From Blakeslea trispora (lineage: Eukaryota; Mucoromycota; Mucoromycetes; Mucorales; Choanephoraceae): a stretch of 64,000 nt of DNA. The stretch covers positions 1 through 64,000 of the forward strand of contig JAIWNE010000055.1 of the NCBI GenBank assembly GCA_025331445.1. Direction: 5' to 3'. Numbering within the stretch: position 1 is the stretch's first letter; every line of letters starts with the position of its first letter. The position numbers and the translations under genes were made by a program. Below, in pieces: positions 21,434 to 33,564 of this stretch. The notes under the pieces were generated by a model. The model saw only the letters and a list, made by a program, of their open reading frames with translations. It did no database searches and was not told the origin of the DNA.

Positions 21434-24400
21434 CTAAACCTCGGCATTTGATAGAGAAAGTGTTTGTATGTTCTTTAAATCTCTTGGGTGAGCGTGTGCT
21501 ATAGAACAAAAAAAAAGTCAGAAAAGTAATCCAATTGGGATAAACAGCTTGACTTACCCAAGTACTCCTTTCATAAATGTTTCTTTATCACTAGGTGTAG
21601 CTAATGCACTAGGAAAACCATCCTACACAAAACCATCAGCCATCTCACCCTTCTTGTTGATTCTCTGACTTACATTGGCCAATAATGATTGCATCCATTG
21701 TCTACATAATGGAAGGTATTTTCCTATCAGCTTAAACAACACATCCACCAGTGGGCTTGCAAAGGATCTAGGCACACGTCCACCAATACCCTAAGGGTGA
21801 TGTTAGAGTAACAAGATAGGGAATAGGACACTACAACATTACCAGCAGCAATTGTTCCATGATTTGATAGCCCATATGGTTCATGATGCTATCCATCACT
21901 TGTGCTATTTCTGAATTTTCTTGATAATCTTGGCTAATAAAATCGGACTGTAATTAAACAAATGTCAGTGGATGCAACAGTTTGTGTGTATAAACCTAAA
22001 TTACCATAAAGTTCAGGGCTGCTTTTAAAGCCAGTCGTTCCTGCTGTCCCATACCGGCAATGACAAACATAAAAATAGCATCCATCATAGGAAGGCGATA
22101 GAACGAAAAGGGACAACGTGTCATTGCCTAAAAAGAACTGTCAAATCATGTGAAAATAAGAGGCTATTGAACTTACTCTTGATAACAATCCAAAGTAGTT
22201 GTCAACCACATCAGGGTATTGTTCCATAGCTTAAACAAGGATGAGTTAAAGTGCAAATGTGTGTGTGTGTGTATGGTCTAGTTTACCTTCTGTACCATGA
22301 ATAAAGGCCATTGTCTTGTTCGTGACTGAACCTAACAAATCCCTTAATCTTTCCCTGTTGGTTTCTTGACCACCATAGACAGTCATCATCATAGAGGCTG
22401 TATTCAACCAACAGGCATAAGGTGTGGCATGATAGCTCTGTTCAATCAAGCCTGCAAGATCAGAGAAACTCAGACTGAGCAATGGACTGGTGGATCGCAT
22501 GCCTTGTTCCAGAAAGGTAGATAATGCTTTAGCCATGGCCTCATCCGAACTCCAGACATGCGCTATTTGTGTGGTGAGTTCTCGGATGGCACAGGTGATT
22601 TCTTGAAATCCTTCGATAGGAGCATACAATGCAGTTGAGTGTCCAGCAGCAAATGCATCATAGGTTGATTTTCGCTGATCAAGAGATTGATAGTCATCAT
22701 TCGGAGATTGAATGCCTCGGCAACAGGCTGTCAAATATTGAAGTTGAACAAGTACTGTATCATGAGCAGCTTGTGGATCGATTTCAATGGATTTGAGTGC
22801 ATTTGAAATACCCTGCAGAATATCACCTGTCAGCGTCTATGATAATAACAAGATTTAGCGTGTGAATACGTTGCATCTCTCTTTTTTTTTTTTTACCATC
22901 AATGGTGCCATGGCTCTATCAGCAGGAAGTACTTGAATGACATCTGCTACAGATTCTACTACTTTTTGCATAAAATTGACCTATTCAATTAAAGTCAACA
23001 AAAGCTCTTTCTTCTTTTGTTTTCAACACCTTGCCTTGATCTGTGACTTGGACATGGCTGCATAGACATGCATCAGATTGTCCAATTCATTCACAAGAGA
23101 TTCACGACAATTATCACAAATATCGGAAAAAGCAGAAGAAGCTGCTAAGGCCAGAGAACGATCACTAAGACAAGGTACAATATAGTTCATGACAGGACCC
23201 AAGAATTGAGGATGCACCTTGAGCCAATCAGCAAGAGATCCTATTCATAGACGATTAAGTGATCAAACACAACATGCTTATTTATATCAATTGGAGTACC
23301 CATGAGCAATAACAAAGTATTCCTAAGACGAACACCACCATGATTAGGAATTCTACCGAGAATGTCCAGACTAAACAACTGTTGTATATAAACATTTTCT
23401 TGGGGTGAAATCTCTTCCGTGATACTCTTTAAGCAGAATAAGGTAGCCTCCAATAACTAGTATACCATGTGAGATGGAATCGTGATTCTGTTGTTATGAC
23501 TACTATTTTTTACCTGCGGAGCATCGGGTAAAGAGGACCATTGATGGATGATATGTACACTATGATCCAACACGATATGAAGCATGTCATCTCGAAGCAC
23601 ATAATAAGGATTGATCATTGTATCACCCAAATCACGTCTCCAGATTTTGAATTTATCTTGGATGTCTAATTTAAAATAGAAAATGAATCATGAGCAGATG
23701 GATAGGTTATTCCGGTTTGCTTTTTTTCTTTTTTACCTTTATTCCATGTATCCCATACACTATCCTCGGGATACCGAGCATTTTGAATCAATACCTTGAC
23801 AAGTTGCTTATAGATAGCAATGGCTGTATGACCGCACTTGATAATCCAAGCCTTTTGATCTTCATCTTTATCGGCTATCTGAGCAGGTTCACGTAAGGGC
23901 AAGATACTCTCATCAAACAAAGTCTCCTGCATAATATACCAGAAATTCAAAGGAATCTCAGACACCTCTTGATCAATAGGGAAATAACCTTGGAAACCAG
24001 TGAGTTGAATCAACATGTGCATCAACCACTCTACATCAGGTCTAGCAAGTTGCAGCACAATAAAATCCGTATAGGTTTCACCAAATGTCGAAAACAGTTT
24101 AGCCAACAAGCGAGCCACCTCTTCATCCTCTAGGCTGGATTCAAACTTGAGTCGCATAGGGTCACTTGTAAAACAGGCAAGTAGATCGTTTCTATAGGTT
24201 TGATATTTAGCCCAATTGGATTGCTGCATGGATTCCAACAGCACTTCCGTCGCCTGTTCAAATAGGTCCTCATTGCCTAACAGGGCCATGACCTGTTGGA
24301 GAATTGGATAACCCTTTTCCAACTCGAATCCATATTGAATCCAACTCTGTAAACAACGTAATGCCTTTTGTTGAATGGCAGGCTGTGGTTCAGTGGCCAA

Positions 24401-25251
24401 GAGAAGGGTGGAGATGGTAGATAAGGCCAATGGGATACCTTCCTTTAATTCGCCAATCAGCTGCAATCTATCGTTTGTTTAGTTGTGTATGACACGTTGT
24501 ATCCGAATGGATTTTACCTTACTTTCGCCCACCAATAAGATTAGCATTCTGAACTTCTTCAGGAACCAGTGTGAGAAACTCGAGCATCAGATAATGCATT
24601 GTGTCTGAGGGAATCTGATAAGCCTGTGCACCCATCTGAAAGGCATTTAGAGTGGATGTCATGAATTCAGGCCATTCATCAGGTACTGTATGAAATGCAT
24701 AGGCAATCAACTACAGAGAAAGAGACATGAATTTCCTTTTTTGTTTATCAATTTCTCTTTCTCTCTTTACTGCTAAACATAGTTTGGTGACAACAAAAGC
24801 AGGTCCTCCGCATAATCGAACAATCCAACCCAACAATTCATCTTTTAGCCATACTCGCTTATCTTCCGGAAGCGTTTCCCTAGCATCAAATTTAGACAAA
24901 ATCTCGTTTTCTGAAATTTATCTCATGTTTACCAGTCGCGTGTGATTTTCACTTGAAAAGTCAATGCACCGAAAAACCGACATTGGTCTGACTAATATAC
25001 ATCCATGAGTTATGATAAATGCAAGCAAATAGTATGCTTACTTGTAAAGAGAGTAATTGAGAAGCAACTTCCCAAGCAAAAGGTTGTTTCTGAAGTAACT
25101 GAAGCTGATCTTGAATTTGTTTGGTTAGAAGAGGATCACTCGAACTATAGAGTTGTTGAATCAACTAGAAAACAAAGTCAACTCATGGTGTGAAAACTAA
25201 TGAATAAAGAACCTTTACTTCTTCTACTTGAGCCATCGTCTGTATTTCCAT
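21434..25251 (-). CDS. Importin-13/Kap122-like karyopherin (importin-beta family)
   Basis: Nuclear transport receptor built of HEAT repeats, with Ran-GTP-regulated cargo carriage. The gene has about 15 short introns. It starts at 25251 (a second in-frame ATG lies at 25236) and stops at 21434. The importin-beta N-terminal region is recognisable: FFGALTFQVKITRDW, then across an intron (24880-24932) to ETLPEDKRVWLKDELLGWI, the block that importin-13 has as KISRYW...DQYESLK. Further matches in order are the PEEVQNANLIGGRK block and GFQGYFPIDQEVSEIPLNFW, which parallels the GHYPVNE...LTFWY part of importin-13 rather than transportin-3. The exact cargo is unknown. It is divergent from NAA10, with 172 bases between the starts. 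Confidence 0.88.
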
Positions 25252-25423
25252 TATGCTCAAATATATATAAAAAGAGGAAAAGTAAAAAAAAAAACGCATA
25301 CACACAAAATCGGTTATTTAATTAACCAGTAAACACATTGTCTCTCACTCTCTCACTTTCAGGCGCTAGTGGCTTTTTGACTTTTTTTGTTTATTTATTA
25401 ATCTACTTATTTTCTTGGAAAAG

Positions 25424-26180
25424 ATGAGCATTAGACAAGCAACTGTAAGCAACACTATTTTTCTTTTTAAAAAAAAGACACGCTGAACCTAACAAACGTG
25501 CTACGAAACAGGTGGATGACTTGATATATATTCAAAACTGTAACTTGCTGGATTTACCAGAAAACTACCAAATGAAATACTGTAAGAACTCCCTATAAAA
25601 AAAAGGATAATACATGTATGCTTATATAGATAGAATAGACCTTTATCACGCCTTGTCTTGGCCTCAATTATCTTTTGTTGCAGAAGATGAAAATGGAAAG
25701 GTGATTGGTTATGTATTGGCAAAGATGTAAAGTGTTCAAGCAAACAAGAAGAAGAAGAGAGATATTAAATACGTAGAATAGGGAAGAGGAACCTACCGAT
25801 GTCCCTCATGGCCATATTACATCCATATCTGTCATGCGTACCTATAGACGTTTGGGTCTCGCTCAAAAGTTGATGACACAAGCTACTAGTCAAATGGCCA
25901 CTGTCTTTGGAGCCCATTATGTCTCTTTGCATGTCCGTAAAACGAACCGTGCTGCCATTGGTCTTTATAGAGATACATTGAAATTCGAGCAAGTAGTAGT
26001 ATACAATACAAGAAAGTAGTAATGTTAATTTCTCTTTTTTTTTAATTTAGTGTGCATGAAGTTGAAAAGAAATATTATGCTGATGGTGAAGATGCTCTTG
26101 CTATGCGTTTGACCTTGAGAGAACAAAAGCCAGTGATTCGTGGTGTGGTAGAGGAAGTCAATGAGGCTGTTGCTGTTTAA
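25424..26180 (+). CDS. NAA10: N-alpha-acetyltransferase catalytic subunit NAA10 (Ard1)
   Basis: Catalytic subunit of NatA, which acetylates nascent protein N-termini at the ribosome with NAA15. Exons 25424-25444, 25512-25581, 25639-25726, 25782-25988 and 26051-26180 give 171 residues. It aligns along its length with animal and fission-yeast Ard1: [39 protein letters not shown], the acetyl-CoA loop [26 protein letters not shown] and [14 protein letters not shown]. The last intron must use a GC donor (25989-25990, GCAAGT): this alone keeps frame and gives [12 protein letters not shown], matching the family. All GT choices break the frame or add residues. The stop codon overlaps that of the convergent SUS1 gene. 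Confidence 0.95.
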
Positions 26181-26628
26181 TTGAGGTTGTCATCAAGAAA
26201 CTTTTTGATCTGTTCAAGCAGGTCCTTTTTGATGGATTCGCTTACAGTAGCTTAAAAAAAAAAGAAAAATGAATAACGAATCAACAAGTAAAGTTAGTTT
26301 GCTTACATCGACCATAATCGCCTAATTCTTTTGTTAAATCGTTTAATGAGGCATCTTCTAAACTTTTGTTTCTAATCATGTCTTGACTTATACGTTAGTA
26401 AAGACAACCAAAAAGAAGAAGAAATAGCTGCATGACTCTACCACGACTATAAGCATCTAAATTGTCATTCCAACCTGTCTCTTGTAAACGTAATTTCAAG
26501 AATTCGAGTAATCTATAGAGATGCTAAGCATTTCCTTCTTTCTTCTTTTTCTTTCTTTACCTTTCCTTCTCTCCTGACTCTACAAAAAGCCTACTCACGG
26601 CTATTCTTGTCTTTTCTGTCTCTGACAT
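26177..26628 (-). CDS. SUS1: SUS1/ENY2, SAGA deubiquitinase and TREX-2 subunit
   Basis: Small helical protein shared by the SAGA histone deubiquitinase module and the TREX-2 mRNA export complex. Joining 26628-26561, 26512-26442, 26381-26307 and 26250-26177 gives 95 residues, the normal length. Family landmarks are in order: ESGEKERLLEFLKLRL, QETGWNDNLDAY, SLEDASLNDLTKELGDYGR and SESIKKDLLEQIKKFLDD. Three introns in under 300 coding bases is high. Yeast SUS1 is also unusual in its genome for having two introns. The last base of the NAA10 stop lies one base beyond this gene's stop, so the coding regions overlap by three bases. Confidence 0.92.
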
Positions 26629-27343
26629 ATTCTAAAGGGGGCTTCTTTGTTTTCAAGATAAAAAAAAGCAAAAAAAAAGAAATAGGTTGCATACACACAC
26701 ACAATTTAAAAAGTGTACAAATGGACTACTTGCATAATCCTATAGCTTAAAAGGGATATAGCAGTTCTTTAATGAATTTGGAGTTGAAATAAATTCATCA
26801 AGACTGAATACAATGCATAGAGTTACAAGCCAGTGTTTATGGGGGGGATACATGAATTGCGATGAAGGAAGCCTATGTTGTTTCTCTAATTCAAACTCAT
26901 TCTAGGGCTAAATTCAAAGTTCATCTCAATTTTGCTTGGTGTAGACCATCCTCTTTCTCTCTCTTATTGGATGGCAATGCTGGTTTAAATAAAAGATTCC
27001 TCAAACTTGGTTAAACATTCAACTATTTTAGAGAGACATACGCTTATCAAAATTTGAACTTTTAATAGGCTGAGATTTATTCAAGGTATTCTTTTAAATA
27101 TATACTATTAAATATAGAGCATCACTTATAGCTTTGTTTAGCATATCATTGATTTATATATAAATGGTAGCTTGGAGAAGTAAGCAGTCATACGAGCCTA
27201 TTTTGCAAGTCAAATTTTACAATGCGCACACAAAAAAAAAAAAAACTTTTGTGACCATTAAGGGACCGGTTTTAGTTTTATAAAGTACAAGAAAGAGTTT
27301 TTTTTTTTTTTCTTCTTTATTTCTATAGGAATATACACCAACC
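26629..27343. other. Intergenic region before PRMT1
   Basis: About 700 bases, AT-rich, with A and T runs close to the PRMT1 start and a CA tract near 26692. No open frame or RNA signature. It should contain the divergent promoters of SUS1 and PRMT1. Confidence 0.5.
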
Positions 27344-28522
<1,179 letters not shown>

Positions 28523-28646
28523 TTTCACTATTGTTTATTTTTCTCATTATTTTCATTTATAAATGTATATACTATACAAGATCAAATGCATTTCATCCTC
28601 TTTATTAATAAAAAAACGCATGGTTATTTACAAAAACAATTTATTT

Positions 28647-29721
28647 CTATGCAGCAGAAGTAGAAGAACAAGTCTTGATGATCTCATTTACAAGGTCATC
28701 AAATCTAGACTTGTGAACCAAGAATAGCTTACGAGAAGGAGCAATACCAAAATCAGAAAAGGCACGTCTTGAATCAGCAGCTTGTTCTTTATCTGAATTA
28801 GTAAACTTAAAGTCAAATTGATGTTCAGCATATTTGGCAATGATTTCATCTTCAGATTGAAAGTAAAAGGTTTCACTATCCACTGTCTTTGCCTTCTTTT
28901 GTTGAGGTTCTTCTTCTTCTTCATCTACTGTAGAGGCTACTTCTTTATATGTCTTGGAGATAAACATATACCATTCAAACACATAAGGTTCTTTCTAAGA
29001 CCAAGAAAAAAAAACAATAAGAAAAAAACAAGCACCATTCAAATCGCATTGTTTTTTTTTTTACCTCTTCAACAGCCTTCTTTAGTTCTTCTTGAAGCAT
29101 ACTGTACATAGGAGCCATGATCTCAACTGGCATGTTAATAAAACGCTCGGATACAACCCAACCGAGATGTTGATCTTCAGATGCCAATGATAAAATCTTC
29201 TTGATAGCCAATGATTCATTCTTCTTGGGACATTTGTTGGACAGATAACTACAAAGTTGCTTGATGCCTTCCTTTTGCTATTGTCGAGAACTTTAGAGAA
29301 CAGAAACAAATTGTGTGTTTCACATTACCTTGTGTTGATGCATGTTGATGATACTGAGGATAGCATAAGGGTCTGATTTTTGATCGTCTACTTTGACAGT
29401 TGTGCCCACTTGATTCTCTTCAATGATGATATCTGCCATATCACCCAATTGAATCAATTCAGCATCAGAAGAAAAGAGTTGACCCAATAGTTTCTTGAGT
29501 GCATGATAATCAATATCATCAGGGTTATAAAAGTCAAAATCGACATCTACAATTTCCTATGTAAGCGTCAGTACAAGGTTGTTAAGCGCGTACTCGTTCT
29601 TTACTTGAAGACCATCATCAGAGTCTTCTTCGTCTGAGGCCATATTTTGAGTAGAACTGGCTCTTTTGAGAGGCTTATCTTCATCGTCTTCGGGAGCCTT
29701 TCTTTTCAAATTGACACTCAT
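28647..29721 (-). CDS. BCP1: BCP1/BCCIP-type nuclear chaperone
   Basis: Bcp1 in yeast is a chaperone for ribosomal protein uL14 (Rpl23) and is needed for Mss4 export; its animal relative is BCCIP. Joining 29721-29605, 29556-29329, 29277-29065 and 28994-28647 gives 301 residues. Features are an acidic, lysine-rich N-terminus with a possible nuclear signal, then DVDFDFYNPDDIDYHALKK, GTTVKVDD and a C-terminal ending (FSDFGIAPSRKLFLVHKS) typical of the family. It is convergent with PRMT1 (124 bases between stops). Confidence 0.9.
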
Positions 29722-29839
29722 ATTTAAGAGAAAAAAATAGATATAGAAAAGAAAAGAGTGAAAAAAAAATTTTTTTTTATATAATTGTTTTGAGTCTAAA
29801 TGCATAAAAAAAAAACTTTTTTAAAGATACGCCCTATAG

Positions 29840-31893
29840 TTAAGCTCTTTGTAATCTTCTTTTGACAAATCCCTTTACACTTTCATGACCACTAAAGTAG
29901 AAACAAGTCAATATCAACCCAATCAATAACAGACTGTTTCTTACCTTTCAGCAATTGTCATTTTACGTTTAGCAGGATTAGACCATAATAACACACCAAG
30001 ATCTTTTGCATATTTTTCAGCAGCATCAAAATCAGCTTGCATATTGAATTCATGATACAAGTAAGCTAATATCGATGATTGGTTAGAGCCGGTTTTTTCT
30101 TTCTGTTGAACACTTGCCATTAGTTGGTTTCAATCGATTTCTTTCCATTTCCCATAATCGAATTTGATCTATCACTGTAAGGGGTAAAACAGGGTATTTC
30201 TTTCTCATTTGTGGATGTGCATGGGATTGCATGTAATAAATAATCTTGTTTCGAGATTAATAAAGATTGTCAGCCATTTCTTTTTCTTTCTTACCTGTTC
30301 AGCTGTGATACCCTTCATCAAGGCATTTCGAATACTATCTCTTGTAATAAGACCTGTCACCATATTTCTAAACCGGGATTGTAACTGAACAAACAAATTC
30401 AAGACAGCAATCTGAAGAGGTGAATCTAAATAAGCATCAATTAATGAGAAATCTCCCATTTGTTCATGATTTCCAATCTTACCTGTATAAGCATAAATCT
30501 TGTAGTTTGTTTCCAAGATGATGAATCCTTGATCTGCTTGTTCTGTATCGGCCATGGTGGAAGCATTCAAGGGTTCGTTCGTATTGACAATGGTAGTGCC
30601 TGCTAATGCAGCATTGCCTGATGTCAATGTAGTAGCCAATCGAGTGGGATAATATCGTTTAGATACTTTCTATATAAACAAGAGGGTGGTTAAATCATCC
30701 CTCTCTATATGTCTCTGTCTTGGAAAATTTACCTTTCTTTGATAGACAATACCATAATCACGTAAATCCTCCAACATTTGTAATTGAGTCTGAGTCAAGG
30801 TCTCTACTGAATAATTCTAATGTGGTTTTCTTTTTTAGTCTACAATTGATTTATAGAGATCCCTTCTCCTGCCTTACTCAGACTTTACCTCACCTAATTC
30901 TAATGAACCCAATTGAAACAAGAAATTCAACACTTCAACAAGATCCATTTGCAACACCTTTAACAAACAAAAGAATTTCATTCAATGATTCGTTTCAAGA
31001 CATTTCTGCTTTCTTACCTCTGCCATATCTAAATACTGTAATAAAAATGCCCAGACTTGTGTGTTCACATCTTGAAGTAAAAACTGGAATCCCTTGTTTG
31101 TAATCTGCAATTGGCCTGTTTCTGAGCTAAAGAAGTAGGATTCAGTTGATTCTGTAAAGAAAGAAGTGAATCAAACAAACCTTGTCTGCATCAGTTTACT
31201 TCGCTCCAACAGATTCAGCACACCTCGACTTGGTTTTTTGGTAAGTGAGGTACCAACCATATAATGAAGAATAGCCTCCCATTGTGTAGTAGCATAATTA
31301 TCAAGGAAATGAATATCCACTGCATGTTTATCAGGAGAAGCATAAGGCAAACCAAATGATTGCTGCGTGCCTCTGTTTAAGAAAAAAGAGAGATGTGTTA
31401 ATCAAACTATCACTCATCATTTGACAACATTACCCTCCAGTTAAAGCATTTCGAAATTCTTGTCGAAATGTAGTATTCATTATCAATACTTGATCTCTCT
31501 GTTCAAGAATACGTAGTCGAGATAATTTTAAAAGAGATTCAGCTAGTTTTCTTAAATAAAGAAATGAGACACTTTGTTATACATATAAACCAACAAACTC
31601 ACTTTTGACCTTCTTTATTGACCCAAGTATGAATATCAGCTACTGGTAATGAAGCTTCCATATACAATAATGACATGACAATCTGCCTTCCTAAGCTTGG
31701 TAACAATCTGATTTCATACAATAAATGATCCTTTTTCTTTTCAATACAAGGTCTCATCACTCAAACAAAAGACGAAGAAGTACCTAAAGATAGCTAGACA
31801 AGTAGCAGGCTTCTCAAACAGCCGCATAAAAGTGATTGTAGGTAGTGTCTCTAGATATTCATAGATGTTGGTCTTAAAGTTATCAACAGACAT
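29840..31893 (-). CDS. TFB2: TFIIH core subunit TFB2/p52 (GTF2H4)
   Basis: Subunit of the TFIIH core that anchors and stimulates the XPB/Ssl2 helicase in transcription initiation and nucleotide-excision repair. The gene starts at 31893 ([17 protein letters not shown]) and has about nine short introns. Blocks typical of the family follow in order: [76 protein letters not shown], and the C-terminal p52 dimer domain with [18 protein letters not shown]. The stop is at 29840-29842. Its start lies 119 bases from the 5' end of the next gene's non-coding leader region, and it is divergent from the PRPP synthetase gene. Confidence 0.92.
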
Positions 31894-32477
31894 TCTATAA
31901 AGAAAAAAAGAAACAGAAAAATTAAACGCGCATTTGGCATATTCATCCACTGACTGAGACACAAAAAAAAAATGTTTCCAGTTTTTATTTTTTCAGACAA
32001 ACAAGAAAAATGGCTAAACAACTCACCAGTCTAATCTATGCTACCAATAGGTTGGTTTAGGGAAACTTGATGCTATTAAGTCACAGCTTCAAGGCAACAT
32101 CTCTCTTTTTTTTTTTCTGTGTATGACTCACTATTTTTCTGTGTATCAAACACGTTATAAAATGATCTCTCTCTCCCACTTTGATAGATTGAAAGAAAAC
32201 AAAGAGAGATGGCAAATTCAAAGTAAATCATGTCTATCTGATCTATTAAACAAGATTCTACTGTTTATCTTAGATTTGGTTGAAATATACACTTGGAAAA
32301 CATTTGAGATGATTAGATTTATGGCAGTGTTACAAAGGATGATTTCAAAGTCACCACTGAATTTTAAATTGGGACTCTTTTGTCTGAAGATTTTTTTTCT
32401 TCTTCTTTTTCTTCTTCTTGTATCAAAAGTCATTCCTACTTATTTATTAAACAATACCCCCCCTTCTTTAAACAACC
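31894..32477. other. Divergent promoter region of TFB2 and PRPP synthetase
   Basis: About 580 bases. An open frame of 120 codons exists inside (32123-32485), but it is made of low-complexity Phe/Leu/Ser runs with no domain and overlaps the PRPP synthetase start, so I do not call it a gene. T-rich tracts occur just before 32478. Confidence 0.5.
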
Positions 32478-33564
32478 ATGTCTGATAACGCCATCAAAAT
32501 CTTCACTGGTAATTCTCACCCTGAACTCGCTAAGCTTGTTGCTAGCCGTATCGGTATTGATCTAGCCAAGGCTGTGGTTATGAAGTATTCCAATCAAGAA
32601 ACATCAGTCACAGTGGGTGAATCTGTACGTGATGAAGATGTCTTTATCATTCAATCGGGTTGTGGTGAAATCAATGATAATCTGATGGAACTCTTGATCT
32701 TGATCAACGCTTGTAAAACTGCTTCTGCTCGTAGAATTACTGCCGTCATTCCTTGTTTTCCTTATGCTCGTCAAGATAAGAAGGACAAGAGCCGTGCACC
32801 CATTACTGCCAAATTGACTGCCAACATGTTGACTGTGGCAGGTGCTAACCATGTCATCACGATGGATCTTCATGCCTCTCAGATTCAAGGCTTCTTCAAT
32901 ATCCCTGTAGACAATCTATACTGTGAGCCCTCCATGATCAAATATATTCGTACACAGATCCCCGATTGGAAGAATGCTATCATCGTTTCTCCTGATGCTG
33001 GTGGTGCTAAGCGGTAAGTCATTACATTTCTTTTTTTTTTGTCATAGATAAATTGATTTTTCTCTTTTTTTTTTCTTAGTGCTACTTCAATTGCTGATCG
33101 TTTGGAACTTGATTTTGCTTTGATTCACAAAGAACGTAAGAGAGCCAATGAAGTGTCACGCATGGTTTTGGTGGGTGATGTAACTGGTAAGATTGCTATT
33201 TTGGTGGACGATATGGCTGATACGTGTGGTACATTGGGTTTGGCTGCCAAGACCTTGGTGGAGAATGGTGCTGTAAAGGTCTATGCTATTGTTGCCCACG
33301 GTATTCTTTCTGGAAAGGCTATCAAGGTGATCAATGAATCTGTCATAGAGAAACTTGTTGTTACCAACACAATTCCTCATCAAGACAAAATGGTAAATTA
33401 GTTTTATAAATGCTTCTTGTTGAATCTATATCTCATGATTATTTTTATAGGCCATTTGTCCCAAACTTGACATTATTGATATCTCACCTACTCTTGCTGA
33501 AGCTATCCGTAGAACCCATAATGGTGAATCCGTTTCTTATCTCTTCTCTCATGCTCCTGAATAA
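32478..33564 (+). CDS. PRS: Ribose-phosphate pyrophosphokinase (PRPP synthetase)
   Basis: Makes PRPP from ribose 5-phosphate and ATP for nucleotide, His and Trp synthesis; cytosolic. Joining 32478-33013, 33080-33392 and 33451-33564 gives 320 residues, the usual length for the short class. Signatures: [15 protein letters not shown] at the N-terminus, [17 protein letters not shown] (regulatory flexible and ATP-binding region), the divalent-cation loop [17 protein letters not shown], and the PRPP-binding loop [13 protein letters not shown]. No large insertion is present, unlike some yeast paralogues. Confidence 0.96.

Noticed and set aside
24911..24932. Apparent 22-nt intron in the importin gene
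   Set aside because: Using it creates a stop at the join; a 53-nt intron (24880-24932) keeps frame and matches the importin-13 sequence.
26016..26050. 35-nt GT-AG intron in NAA10
   Set aside because: Possible by phase but adds eight residues not found in the family; the GC-AG alternative fits exactly.
28818..29111. 97-codon plus-strand frame
   Set aside because: Antisense to BCP1 exons and an intron; Phe-rich shadow of A/T tracts.
32123..32485. 120-codon frame before the PRPP synthetase gene
   Set aside because: Phe/Leu/Ser low complexity, overlaps the next gene's start, no domain.
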